Part shown: in pieces, positions 1-8,474 of the stretch
Layout: every line of letters starts with the position of its first letter
How positions within the stretch are numbered: position 1 is the stretch's first letter
Made by a program: the position numbers and the translations under genes
Assembly: GCA_045612065.1 (NCBI GenBank)
Contig: JAZKYH010000050.1
Location: 24,774-88,773, forward strand
DNA length: 64,000 bases
Direction: 5' to 3'
DNA from: UBA1189 sp045612065
Lineage (GTDB): Bacteria > Bacteroidota > Bacteroidia > Bacteroidales > Bacteroidaceae
Notes under the pieces: model-generated
The model's database searches: none
Told to the model about the DNA's origin: nothing
Seen by the model: only the letters and a program-made list of their open reading frames with translations

Positions 1-33
1 CTCTTACGCAAAACAAACATTAGTAAGTAGTAA

Positions 34-627
34 ATGGAAAACTTGAATATGCTCACTGACGATGTGTTGGTAGCACGTTATGCGGAAGGTGATAACAAGG
101 CTTTTGATGAGTTGCTTGCTCGCTATCAGAGCAAACTTTTCAATTATATCTTTTTTATTGTTCGTAATCAGGAGATTGCAGAAGATATCTTCCAAGAGAC
201 TTTTGTCAAAGCTATCGTAACTATTCAGCAGGGACGTTACACTGCTAGCGGAAAGTTTGGTGCATGGCTCACACGTATTGCGCACAATATGATTATCGAT
301 AATTTCCGTCAAGAGCGCAGCGAGAATACCATATCGAACGATGAGACCGAGGTCGATTTGTTTAATGATGCCGATCTTTGTGATGATAATATCGAGATGC
401 AGATGGTCAGCGAACAGACTCTTGCTGATGTGCGCCACCTTATGGATGCATTGCCCGAAAATCAGCGCGAGGTGGTATATATGAGGTTCTATCAGGACCT
501 CAGCTTTAAGGAGATAGCAGAAATTGTCGGTGTGAGTATCAACACGGCTCTCGGCCGTATGCGTTATGCTCTGCTCAACATGCGTCGTATCGCCGAAGAG
601 AAGCATATTGTGCTTGAAGTATATTGA
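34..627 (+). CDS. RNA polymerase sigma factor, ECF type
   Basis: This is a 197-residue sigma-70 family protein of the extracytoplasmic-function class, which directs core RNA polymerase to a set of promoters. Region 2 (about residues 25-95) includes the YIFFIVRNQEIAEDIFQETF segment, and region 4 (about 130-185) has the helix-turn-helix FKEIAEIVGVSINTALGRMR. Regions 1 and 3 are absent, as expected for the class. The ATG at 34 follows an A-rich leader. No anti-sigma gene follows. The next gene is a 60-residue protein, then rpe-comEC on the same strand. Its promoter lies outside the window or in the first 33 bases. The class is clear; the regulon cannot be inferred. Confidence 0.93.
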   Translation: MENLNMLTDDVLVARYAEGDNKAFDELLARYQSKLFNYIFFIVRNQEIAEDIFQETFVKAIVTIQQGRYTASGKFGAWLTRIAHNMIIDNFRQERSENTISNDETEVDLFNDADLCDDNIEMQMVSEQTLADVRHLMDALPENQREVVYMRFYQDLSFKEIAEIVGVSINTALGRMRYALLNMRRIAEEKHIVLEVY

Positions 628-705
628 TAAATCCTTATTTTTACAGATTGATATAATAAAAAGAGGTTAGGTTGCGTTATCTATGCAAAGGATAGAAAGC
701 TGCCT

Positions 706-888
706 ATGAAGAAACATTTTACCTCTCTTTCTAATACCGAGTTCGCTGCGTTGGTTCGCAAGTCAGTACGTCAAGAGGAGTTGGTGACTCCTAAAGTGTC
801 AACACTTCAATTCTTGAAGAATTTGGCGCGTAATTACCGGATTGTTCCACAACTGCCAGAGGATTTACAAGGCTATGTGATGAGTTAA
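706..888 (+). CDS. Small hypothetical protein following the sigma factor gene
   Basis: This is a 60-residue basic protein that I do not recognise. It starts MKKHFTSLSNTEF, has no signal peptide or membrane segment, and is mostly predicted-helical. It lies 78 bases after the sigma factor gene on the same strand, with an ATG in AT-rich sequence. It could be a small partner of the sigma factor, but that rests on position only. It is much too short to be a classical membrane-bound anti-sigma factor. Coding potential is supported by the intact frame and start, not by a family match. Confidence 0.55.
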   Translation: MKKHFTSLSNTEFAALVRKSVRQEELVTPKVSTLQFLKNLARNYRIVPQLPEDLQGYVMS

Positions 889-946
889 CACTGCATTCCG
901 TTTGTGCATTACTGATGTTTGTTAATAACAAATAGGACGCGTTTGC

Positions 947-977
947 TTGTGTGGTATGCGCGTTTTGACTACCTTTG
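947..977 (+). promoter_or_regulatory. Bacteroides-type promoter for rpe-comEC
   Basis: A TTG at 947-949 is separated by 20 bases from TACCTTTG at 970-977, which fits the Bacteroides -33/-7 pattern (TTTG, 19-21 bp, TAnnTTTG). It lies just upstream of the rpe ATG at 997, giving a predicted leader of only 10-15 bases. Confidence 0.75.
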
Positions 978-996
978 CAGTAAATTGCAATGTGAT

Positions 997-1647
997 ATGA
1001 ATCATTTGATAGCTCCTTCGCTCTTGTCGGCCGATTTTTCTCATTTGGCACAAGATATAGAAATGATAAATCGTAGTGAGGCTGACTGGCTCCACTTGGA
1101 TATCATGGATGGTGTGTTCGTTCCAAATATCTCGTTTGGATTTCCAGTCTTGAAGCATGTGGCTCGATTGTGTGAGAAGCCTTTGGATGTACATTTGATG
1201 ATTGTAAATCCCGAGAAGTTTATTCCTGAGGTAAAGGCATTGGGGGCTATGATGATGAATGTGCATTACGAGACCTGTCCTCATTTGCACAAGGTCGTAG
1301 GAGCAATCCATGAGGCGGGTATGAAAGCTGGTGTAACACTTAACCCCTCTACACCTGTGTGTCTGCTCAAAGATATTATTCGTGATGTAGATATGGTACT
1401 GCTTATGGCTGTTAATCCTGGTTTTGGCGGGCAGAAATTTATAGAGCATACTGTTGAGAAGGTCAGGGAGTTACGTGAACTGATTGATAATACGGGTTCA
1501 AGGGCACTAATTGAGGTTGATGGTGGCGTTACCTTGGAGACGGGAAGACGTCTGCTTGATGTTGGTGCGGATGTGCTCGTGGCGGGTAATACGGTATTTG
1601 GAGCCGATGATCGCGAAGCGATGATTCATGAACTGAAGAATTTATAA
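997..1647 (+). CDS. rpe: Ribulose-phosphate 3-epimerase
   Basis: This enzyme interconverts ribulose 5-phosphate and xylulose 5-phosphate in the cytosolic pentose phosphate pathway. The 216-residue product is a TIM barrel with the family signatures HLDIMDG(V)FVPN near residue 35, the MAVNPGFGGQKF phosphate-binding loop, and EVDGG carrying the second catalytic aspartate. The open frame reaches back to 919, but alignment to the family and the promoter at 947-977 place the start at ATG 997 (MNHLIAPSLLSADF). The length is standard. comEC starts 9 bases after its stop, so the two are probably cotranscribed. Confidence 0.96.
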   Translation: MNHLIAPSLLSADFSHLAQDIEMINRSEADWLHLDIMDGVFVPNISFGFPVLKHVARLCEKPLDVHLMIVNPEKFIPEVKALGAMMMNVHYETCPHLHKVVGAIHEAGMKAGVTLNPSTPVCLLKDIIRDVDMVLLMAVNPGFGGQKFIEHTVEKVRELRELIDNTGSRALIEVDGGVTLETGRRLLDVGADVLVAGNTVFGADDREAMIHELKNL

Positions 1648-1656
1648 GTAACAATA

Positions 1657-3258
1657 ATGTCTATGGCCGTAGCAATGGATGACACTGTACTGCAGCGCTA
1701 TCCATTGCTACGGCTGCTTCTTTTCTACCTCTGTGGTGTTGGTTTGGCTGATGTCCTCTATGTATATATAGGGATGTTGGGATGGTATAGCCTATGTGGA
1801 ATGGTGATTCTATTGTTTTCGCTATTGTTTGCATGGGTCTTGAGATGTCGGATAGCATATGGTATGGTGTCTTCGGCTTTATTCTTAATGCTGGGTATTT
1901 GTAACTATTCGCAGGCGAGGGGCGATATCGAGTATGAGTGGGAGGCTGAAAGTTTGTTGTATGAGGCTCGTGTGATGGCTGAACCTCGTGTTCGTCAACG
2001 CAGTGTGTTATGTGAGGTAGAGGTAACAGCGGTATGTGACTCTTCCGAATGGCATAGGGTGGGACGAAAAGTGATGATCTATATGGAGCCTGACGGTGAG
2101 GCGAATGCTTTGTTACCTGGTGATATGCTTTGTTTTAGGGGAAGAGTACGGAGTCCTCGGAACTTTAGCGATAGTCTCGCATTTGATTATGCTCGCTATG
2201 TCACTATGCAGGGAGCGTCAGGAGTGGTATATGTACCTTGTCAAGGTTGGAGTAGGGTCGGGGAGGGAAACGTGTCATTACTCGAGCGAATGCTTCGCTT
2301 TAGGCAAGAATTGCTTGGACAATATATGATAAAGTCTTTCGGGGGCGATGCTTTCGGGGTGCTTTCTGCTTTGACCTTAGGCGATAAACGGGGGCTGAGT
2401 ACTGAGGTGCGTGAACTCTATAGCAATGCTGGGGCAGCCCATGTGCTGGCACTGTCGGGTTTGCACGTAGGCATCATCTATGGCATATTAACTTTCCTAT
2501 TGCGCGGACTCATCCGTAAACGAAAGTTTCGGTGGCTACCCGAGGTGCTGACGGTAGGTGTATTGTGGGCTTTCGCTTTCATGGTAGGCATGTCTGCTTC
2601 GGTGTTGCGTGCGGTGGCGATGTGTACGTTGTATGTCATAGCTCGATGGCTGTCAGATGGGACTACCTCGTCGATTCATGTGCTTTCTTTATCCGCATTT
2701 GTGATGTCGCTCGTACGCCCCTTCTACCTGTTCGATGTAGGATTTCAACTCTCGTTCATGGCTATGGCCTCCATCCTGTGGTTTGAGCCTCATCTTGAGG
2801 GTCTCTTCCAAAAGCGGGCCTTTCATCCTGTGCTGGCTTATCTTGTAGGTATTGTCTGCATGTCACTTGCAGCCCAATTAGGTACGTTCCCCTTGGTGCT
2901 ACATCATTTTGGAACTTTCCCCACCTATTTTTTGGTGACTAACTTAGTTGTAGTGCCTCTTCTGTTTGTCGTAATGCTTCTGATGATGGTATGGTGGGCG
3001 TTGGCACTCCTGGATATTTCGCTCGCACGTCCTCTTGGTACTATGTTACAATGGCTCGTCGAGCATCTTAACGGCATATTACAGAATATAGGGCAATGGC
3101 CCGGTGCGGTGCTGCATGCCGAGGGGTATAATGCTTTAGCGGTACTCTTTACCTATCTATTTATTCTCTTTGCGGGGTTGTTCCTCGTCAAAAAATGGTC
3201 TCGCGGTGCTGTGTTTGCTACCGCCTCACTGCTCGGCTTGCTGGTAGCGCTGCTTTAG
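1657..3258 (+). CDS. comEC: ComEC/Rec2-family DNA uptake membrane protein
   Basis: ComEC forms the inner-membrane channel for single-stranded DNA in natural transformation. This 533-residue protein has N-terminal membrane helices, an extracytoplasmic OB-like segment (about residues 75-200), then the Competence domain with many helices and the signature LSGLHVGIIYG near residue 265. The C-terminal metallo-beta-lactamase-like domain of longer ComEC proteins is absent. The ATG at 1657 is followed within codons 4-20 by a perfect 15-bp inverted repeat. An ATG at 1675 is an alternative start inside that repeat. The stop lies 2 bases from the end of the convergent gene at 3261. Confidence 0.88.
   Translation: MSMAVAMDDTVLQRYPLLRLLLFYLCGVGLADVLYVYIGMLGWYSLCGMVILLFSLLFAWVLRCRIAYGMVSSALFLMLGICNYSQARGDIEYEWEAESLLYEARVMAEPRVRQRSVLCEVEVTAVCDSSEWHRVGRKVMIYMEPDGEANALLPGDMLCFRGRVRSPRNFSDSLAFDYARYVTMQGASGVVYVPCQGWSRVGEGNVSLLERMLRFRQELLGQYMIKSFGGDAFGVLSALTLGDKRGLSTEVRELYSNAGAAHVLALSGLHVGIIYGILTFLLRGLIRKRKFRWLPEVLTVGVLWAFAFMVGMSASVLRAVAMCTLYVIARWLSDGTTSSIHVLSLSAFVMSLVRPFYLFDVGFQLSFMAMASILWFEPHLEGLFQKRAFHPVLAYLVGIVCMSLAAQLGTFPLVLHHFGTFPTYFLVTNLVVVPLLFVVMLLMMVWWALALLDISLARPLGTMLQWLVEHLNGILQNIGQWPGAVLHAEGYNALAVLFTYLFILFAGLFLVKKWSRGAVFATASLLGLLVALL
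1666..1714 (+). repeat. 15-bp inverted repeat at the start of comEC
   Basis: The arms at 1666-1680 (GCCGTAGCAATGGAT) and 1700-1714 are exact reverse complements around a 19-base spacer. The structure begins 9 bases after the annotated ATG, so in the mRNA it would form a strong hairpin over the first codons. Confidence 0.85.
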
Positions 3259-3260
3259 AA

Positions 3261-3950
3261 TTACCTCTTCTTTGTCGATATTGCGAGGAGTACGCCGAGG
3301 GCTATGCCGAGAAGGGCGGCAAAGAGCACGCGTTGCTCGGAAGGGAGCAAGAAGGTGATGGTATGGGCAGGATACCAGAAGAACGGGATGGTTTTCTTGA
3401 ATACGAACCCCCATTGGGCTTGCCAGTTGATTGAGGCGAAGCGGTCAGCCATAGGAATGGGTGTGATGAGTGCTTTGAGCGAACCTCCGTGGGCTGCGAT
3501 ATGCGCATCGGTAATCTTGTGGAGAGTCATGAATACGGGAGCGAAGATTGTGTTCATCGTTACCGATACGGCTAAGGCTACCCATAGTTTATTCATGGTG
3601 AATCCATCGGCTGTAAAACTCGATACAGCGTCAGTCATGCCCATGTATTGCATAAACATAGGAGTACCTTTGGAGAAAATAATCATGGCCATGTTGATAC
3701 CCATACCCAAGATACCCCATACAATCATACGAGGTAACATGCCGAATGCTGGAGGGAGATAACGTCCTGTCGAGATACGCGAACCCAGCATCTCGCCCAT
3801 TGTGGAGAGTATACCGAACTTGAGGAAACTCATCACCATGCCGTGTGCTGCATTAAATGATTTGTATCCCTCGTAAAGCGGTGTGAACAGTACGAAAGGT
3901 AGAAAAATAGCGGCCAAGGCCAAAGTGAAATATAAGTCTGTACGTCTCAT
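3261..3950 (-). CDS. Integral membrane protein, Mpv17/PMP22-like
   Basis: The 229-residue protein has about five hydrophobic segments and no signal peptide. The C-terminal part, FFWYPAHTITFLLPSEQRV, resembles the W..WP..(N/F)F..P...R signature of the Mpv17/PMP22 family, which is known mainly as small channel-like proteins of eukaryotic organelles. I assign the family tentatively from this motif and the topology; the bacterial function is unknown. The gene is monocistronic and convergent with comEC, only 2 bases away. A TAAGTTTG -7 box lies upstream at 3976-3983. Confidence 0.6.
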   Translation of the reverse strand: MRRTDLYFTLALAAIFLPFVLFTPLYEGYKSFNAAHGMVMSFLKFGILSTMGEMLGSRISTGRYLPPAFGMLPRMIVWGILGMGINMAMIIFSKGTPMFMQYMGMTDAVSSFTADGFTMNKLWVALAVSVTMNTIFAPVFMTLHKITDAHIAAHGGSLKALITPIPMADRFASINWQAQWGFVFKKTIPFFWYPAHTITFLLPSEQRVLFAALLGIALGVLLAISTKKR

Positions 3951-3975
3951 TGTTGTCTTTTGGAAATTTAGGGTG

Positions 3976-3983
3976 CAAACTTA
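3976..3983 (-). promoter_or_regulatory. -7 promoter element for the Mpv17-like gene
   Basis: TAAGTTTG on the minus strand matches TAnnTTTG and lies 25 bases upstream of the start at 3950. No good -33 box was found at standard spacing. Confidence 0.5.
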
Positions 3984-4128
3984 CACAAAAAATATGAATC
4001 TCCATGAGGATATAGGAAAGAAGTTGCCTTTCGGCTGTCTGAAAAGAGTATTGGCCGAACATTTATTCTCTTCTCATTGTTGCACTCATTACCCGTATAG
4101 TGGGTGTGGTATGAACCTTTAATAATAT

Positions 4129-5043
4129 ATGAGTATGAATCGGAATATTGTAGTCATAGGCAGTTGCAACACCGATATGGTGATTAATATGGAACGCCTG
4201 CCTCTGCCGGGCGAAACTCTGCTTGGCGGTAAGTTTTTTATGAATGCGGGTGGAAAGGGAGCCAATCAGGCCGTGGCGGCTGCACGCTTGGGCGGTAAGG
4301 TCAACTTCATCGCCAAGGTGGGTAACGATCCCTTCGGCATACGTTCGATAGATCAGTATAAGGCTGAAGGTATAGGCACGAAGCATGTTGTGGTGGATAA
4401 AGAACACCCCTCGGGCGTAGCGCTCATACTTGTCGATGCTCATGGCGAGAACTCTATCGCTGTAGCCTCGGGCGCCAATGCGCACTTGCTGCCTGCCGAC
4501 ATTGATGAGGCTCGTGCTGCCATCAAGGAGGGAGACATCGTGCTGATGCAGTTGGAGACTCCCATGAAAACCATTGAGCATGCTGCGTTGATAGCCAAGC
4601 AGGCGGGTAAGAAAGTAATCCTTAATCCAGCGCCTGCACAGCCACTGTCGGGGTCATTATTGGGATGCCTTTATATGCTCATTGCCAATGAAACGGAGGC
4701 GGGGTTCATCTCGGGTATCCAGATTACGGATATGGATAGCGTGGCTCGTGCGGCCGACGTCATTTGTAGCAAGGGTGTGGAGAATGTGGTCATCACGCTT
4801 GGTTCCAAGGGTGCCTTTGTGAAGGAAAGAGGAGCCTATCATCAGGTTCCTGCGCTCAAGGTCAAGGCTGTGGATGCTACTGCTGCCGGTGACACCTTCT
4901 GCGGAGCAGTGTGCGTAGCCTTGGCTGAAGAGAAGAATATCATCGAAGCCGTTGAGTTTGCCTGCCAGGCTTCCGCAGTCACTGTTACTCGCATGGGAGC
5001 ACAATCCTCACTGCCCTATCGCAGCGAAGTGAAAGGCGGATAG
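4129..5043 (+). CDS. rbsK: Ribokinase
   Basis: Ribokinase phosphorylates ribose to ribose 5-phosphate using ATP in the cytosol. The 304-residue protein is a PfkB-family carbohydrate kinase: signature 1 is GGKGANQAVAAARLGG (about residues 42-57), and signature 2 holds the catalytic base in DATAAGDTFCGA (about 248-259). NTDM and LPLPGET near the N terminus match ribose-binding positions of RbsK. The next gene, 47 bases on, is a GRP-type sugar transporter, which supports a ribose uptake and phosphorylation unit. MSMNRN gives two nearby candidate ATGs, 4129 and 4135. Confidence 0.93.
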   Translation: MSMNRNIVVIGSCNTDMVINMERLPLPGETLLGGKFFMNAGGKGANQAVAAARLGGKVNFIAKVGNDPFGIRSIDQYKAEGIGTKHVVVDKEHPSGVALILVDAHGENSIAVASGANAHLLPADIDEARAAIKEGDIVLMQLETPMKTIEHAALIAKQAGKKVILNPAPAQPLSGSLLGCLYMLIANETEAGFISGIQITDMDSVARAADVICSKGVENVVITLGSKGAFVKERGAYHQVPALKVKAVDATAAGDTFCGAVCVALAEEKNIIEAVEFACQASAVTVTRMGAQSSLPYRSEVKGG

Positions 5044-5090
5044 CCCGTTTGCTCCTAACTCTTAATTCTTAACTTTTCATTCTAAAAGCT

Positions 5091-6101
5091 ATGTTTATCG
5101 TTAACAATTACCTGTTGGCCGTGGTGCTATGCTTTGTCACCATGCTCTGTTGGGGCTCATGGGCCAACACACAGAAACTTGCCGGGAAGACCTGGCGTTA
5201 TGAGCTTTTCTACTGGGACTATGTCATCGGTATCCTGCTCTTCTCTATTTTCTTGGGACTTACGCTCGGTAGCACGGGTGATGCCGGTCGTAGTTTCATT
5301 CCCGACCTCAAGCAGATTACAGTGGGCAACTACGTGAGTGCTCTCATCGGTGGCGCCGTATTCAACTTGGGTAATATCTTGCTCTCTGCCGCCGTGTCTC
5401 TTGCAGGTATGACGGTCGCCTTCCCCTTGGGTGTGGGTATAGCCCTCGTGCTGGGTGTGATTGTCAACTATGTAGGTGCGCCTAAGGGTGACCCCACCGT
5501 GCTTTTCTTTGGTGTAGCACTGGTTGTTGTTGCCATTATACTCAATGCTATAGCCTCAGGAAAGGTAAAACGCAGTGGTGCCAATAGTAATTCAAACTCG
5601 AAAGGTGTGTGGATTGCCATTCTCGCCGGTGTGCTGATGTCGTTCTTCTACCGCTTCGTGGCTTCTGCCATGGACCTGAACAACTTCGAGTCGCCCACTC
5701 CTGGTATGGCTACTCCCTACTCGGCATTCTTTATCTTTGCCGTGGGTATTTTCCTCAGCAATATCTTGTTCAACACCGTGGTGATGCGTCGTCCCTTCGA
5801 GGGCAAGCCCGTTACCTATGCCGCCTACTTCCGTGGTAGCCTGAGCACTCACTTGGTCGGAGTCTTCGGAGGTATTGTCTGGGGCTTGGGCACAGCGCTC
5901 AGTTACATCGCTGCGGGTAAGGCCGGTGCTGCTATCTCCTATGCTTTGGGACAGGGCGCACCCATGATTGCTGCGTTGTGGGGTATCTTTGTGTGGAGGG
6001 AGTTCAAGGGAGCCCCCCGTTCGGTGGGCTGGCTCTTGGCGCTGATGTTCATCTTCTTCCTCTCGGGCCTCGGCGCCATTATCCTCTCGGGTGCCAATTG
6101 A
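5091..6101 (+). CDS. GRP-family sugar transporter (ribose/glucose type)
   Basis: This 336-residue inner-membrane protein has about ten transmembrane helices and belongs to the drug/metabolite transporter superfamily, glucose/ribose porter (GRP) branch. CWGSWANTQK at residues 20-29 and the GNILLSAAVSLAGMTVAFPLG segment fit that branch. Position directly after ribokinase points to ribose or a related sugar as substrate; that is inference. The spacer between the two genes is low-complexity T/A/C-rich sequence common in Bacteroidales. A strong terminator follows at 6137-6168. Confidence 0.85.
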   Translation: MFIVNNYLLAVVLCFVTMLCWGSWANTQKLAGKTWRYELFYWDYVIGILLFSIFLGLTLGSTGDAGRSFIPDLKQITVGNYVSALIGGAVFNLGNILLSAAVSLAGMTVAFPLGVGIALVLGVIVNYVGAPKGDPTVLFFGVALVVVAIILNAIASGKVKRSGANSNSNSKGVWIAILAGVLMSFFYRFVASAMDLNNFESPTPGMATPYSAFFIFAVGIFLSNILFNTVVMRRPFEGKPVTYAAYFRGSLSTHLVGVFGGIVWGLGTALSYIAAGKAGAAISYALGQGAPMIAALWGIFVWREFKGAPRSVGWLLALMFIFFLSGLGAIILSGAN

Positions 6102-6136
6102 GATGATGAATAAGTAAGGTTATATCTTCAATAGAG

Positions 6137-6168
6137 AGTGGGCGTATCAAAATAACGATACGCTCACT
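6137..6168 (+). terminator. Terminator after the ribokinase-transporter pair
   Basis: A 12-bp stem (AGTGGGCGTATC with GATACGCTCACT, one G-T pair) has an 8-base loop and is followed by TGTTTATT. Confidence 0.85.
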
Positions 6169-6243
6169 TGTTTATTAATACTGGTATAGAAGAGCATAAA
6201 CCATTAATTAACCCAATAAGATATGACTTATGTCGAAAAAAAA

Positions 6244-6259
6244 GAGTACTTTTGTACTC
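6244..6259 (+). promoter_or_regulatory. -7 element inside a GAGTAC palindrome, operon 6282-9807
   Basis: TACTTTTG at 6247-6254 matches TAnnTTTG. It lies inside the dyad GAGTAC-TTTT-GTACTC at 6244-6259, 23 bases before the start of the TlpA-like gene. A dyad over a -7 box is a plausible operator. No clear -33 box is visible. Confidence 0.6.
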
Positions 6260-6281
6260 AAAAGTGAAATAGAAATACACA

Positions 6282-6779
6282 ATGAAGGTAAACAAGATTT
6301 TATTTCTGGCCTTGCTGCTCATGGTAAGCATGGTGGCAAAAGCGCAACTCCCCTCTGTACAACTTAAGACATTGGAGGGGAAGACTATCAATACAGCAAA
6401 ACTTAATAACGAAGGCAAGCCTTTTATCATTAGTTTCTTCGCTACGTGGTGTAAGCCCTGTAATCGTGAACTTAGTGCCATCCATGAGGTATACCCTGAC
6501 TGGCAAGAGGAAACAGGTGTTAAGGTATATATTGTATCTATAGACCAAGCACAGAACATAAACAAGGTAAAACCTTTAGTTGATGGTGAAGGTTGGGAAT
6601 ATGATGTGCTTCTTGACCCTAATGGTGATTTCCGTCGTGCTATGGGTGTACAAACTATTCCGCATGTGTTTGTAGTAGATGGCCAAGGAAAGATTGCCGA
6701 ATCACGTAGCGGGTATACTGATGGCTCGGAACAGCACCTAATAGAAAAGGTCCGTGAACTTTTGGAGGAGGAAAATTAA
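6282..6779 (+). CDS. TlpA-like thiol-disulfide oxidoreductase, exported
   Basis: This 165-residue protein has a signal peptide (cleavage probably after AKA, residue 21) and a thioredoxin fold of the TlpA/ResA type. The redox motif is WCKPC, with cysteines 57 and 60, and the cis-proline segment is QTIPHVFVVD. Such proteins reduce or isomerise disulfides of exported proteins in the periplasm. It is the first gene of a four-gene unit that also encodes an Omp28-type protein with its own CxxC, suggesting a shared thiol chemistry in the envelope. Confidence 0.88.
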   Translation: MKVNKILFLALLLMVSMVAKAQLPSVQLKTLEGKTINTAKLNNEGKPFIISFFATWCKPCNRELSAIHEVYPDWQEETGVKVYIVSIDQAQNINKVKPLVDGEGWEYDVLLDPNGDFRRAMGVQTIPHVFVVDGQGKIAESRSGYTDGSEQHLIEKVRELLEEEN

Positions 6780-6791
6780 AACACTTCGTGC

Positions 6792-8462
6792 GTGATACTT
6801 AGATTATTACAGGTAGTGATTGTTGGCATTGGATTGTTGCCATTTACCCTAATCGCACAAGATAATGGTGATGCGCAGCAACGATTATCACTGCATGGAA
6901 GCATCCAAAGCGATGTGTTGGTCCCCCAAAAGGATGAGAGCATTGGTACGGGTAGTTATGATAGTTGGGCTCTGACCAATACCTATGCTGACCTTTATTT
7001 AATGAGCCAGTATGTTGATGCTGGCGCTCGTCTTGAGTTTGCCCAATTCCCTCTGCCTGGTTTTGAACCCGACTTTCAAGGTTGGGGAATTCCGCATCTT
7101 TATGTGAAAGGTAAGGTTAAGGGAGCGGAGTTGACCATAGGTGATATGTACGAGCAGTTTGGTAGCGGTTTCATCTTCCGTACCTATGAGGAGCGTAGTT
7201 TGGGTATTGATAACGCATTGCGTGGTGTCCGTCTCAATTTGAGTGCTATTCCCGGTGTGCAGTGGAAGGTTCTTGGTGGCGTTCAGCGTACCTATTGGAA
7301 TTGGAACAGGAAGTCATGGATGGCCGGTACAGATGCAGAGGTCAATATCGACCAGTATAGTACAGTGATGCAAGAAAAGGGAATGACCTGGATGGTGGGC
7401 GGATCGTATATTCTCAAATATGAGGCCGACGAAGAGGTCATCGTTCCTGGCACGAACTATCGTTTGAATTTGCCTCAGTATATTGGCGCGTTTGATGTGC
7501 GCTCACGTTTTCAGATGGGCAACTACAGCCTCTTGGCCGAATATGCTTGGAAGGGGCAAGACCCCTCATTTGATAATGGCTACATCTACCATAAGGGCCA
7601 AGCCTTGATGCTTTCGGGCTCCTATTCTAAGCGTGGCTTCACTGCTCTCGTGCAGGCCAAGCGCAGTGAAAACATGGCTTACCGCAGTCAGCGCTCGCGT
7701 GAAGGGATGGCCGCTCACATCAACCACATGCCAGCCTTTGCCTATCAGCATACCTATGCCCTTCCTGCCCTTTATCCCTATGCAACACAAAATGCCGAAG
7801 GCGAGTGGGCTTTGCAAGGTGAAACGAGTTACACTTTCAAGCGCAAGACTGCTCTCGGAGGCAAGTACGGTACAAAGGTAAAACTCAATGTAAGTCATAT
7901 CCGTGCCCTTGACAAGCGACTGGTATCCGCTCCTCTTGGTACGCTGATGGGAACTGATGGGTACACTGGTTCGTTCTTCAAGATGGGCGAGGAACTCTAT
8001 TATCAAGATATAAACCTGCAACTTGAGAAGCGTATCACCAAGGAGTTTAAGCTCAATGCCATGTACATGAACCAGCAATACAACCAAACGGTAGTGGAGG
8101 GCGAAGGAGGTATGATATGCTCTAATATCGGTGTGCTTGAAGGTCAGTACAAGATAAATAGTCGTTATACCTTGCGTAGTGAATTGCAGTACCTTTCTAC
8201 CCGTCAGGACGAGGGTGACTGGTGTTTTGCACTGGTGGAGCTATCTGCGTTGCCTTATCTCATGTTCACCATCAGTGACATGTGGAACTGTGGTGAGACT
8301 GGCTTACATTATTACATGGGCTCTGTTACCTTCAACTACAATGCTCATCGCCTCATGCTCAGCTATGGACGCACCCGTGCAGGCTTCAATTGCTCCGGCG
8401 GTGTGTGTCGCTATGTGCCTGCAAGCCGTGGCGTACAGTTATCATACAACTATAACTTCTAA
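6792..8462 (+). CDS. Outer-membrane beta-barrel-like protein, DUF6029-like
   Basis: This 556-residue exported protein has no recognised catalytic motif. The start is a GTG at 6792, chosen because it is the only one that keeps the hydrophobic signal peptide; no ATG precedes the mature part. The mature chain is rich in alternating aromatic and polar stretches and ends in QLSYNYNF, a terminal pattern typical of outer-membrane barrels. Segments such as TYADLYLMSQYVDAGAR and IGDMYEQFGSGFIFRTYEER resemble what I recall of DUF6029 proteins of Bacteroides. It lies 12 bases after the TlpA-like gene and 12 before an Omp28 gene. Confidence 0.7.
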   Translation: MILRLLQVVIVGIGLLPFTLIAQDNGDAQQRLSLHGSIQSDVLVPQKDESIGTGSYDSWALTNTYADLYLMSQYVDAGARLEFAQFPLPGFEPDFQGWGIPHLYVKGKVKGAELTIGDMYEQFGSGFIFRTYEERSLGIDNALRGVRLNLSAIPGVQWKVLGGVQRTYWNWNRKSWMAGTDAEVNIDQYSTVMQEKGMTWMVGGSYILKYEADEEVIVPGTNYRLNLPQYIGAFDVRSRFQMGNYSLLAEYAWKGQDPSFDNGYIYHKGQALMLSGSYSKRGFTALVQAKRSENMAYRSQRSREGMAAHINHMPAFAYQHTYALPALYPYATQNAEGEWALQGETSYTFKRKTALGGKYGTKVKLNVSHIRALDKRLVSAPLGTLMGTDGYTGSFFKMGEELYYQDINLQLEKRITKEFKLNAMYMNQQYNQTVVEGEGGMICSNIGVLEGQYKINSRYTLRSELQYLSTRQDEGDWCFALVELSALPYLMFTISDMWNCGETGLHYYMGSVTFNYNAHRLMLSYGRTRAGFNCSGGVCRYVPASRGVQLSYNYNF

Positions 8463-8474
8463 CTAGCTTGCCAT

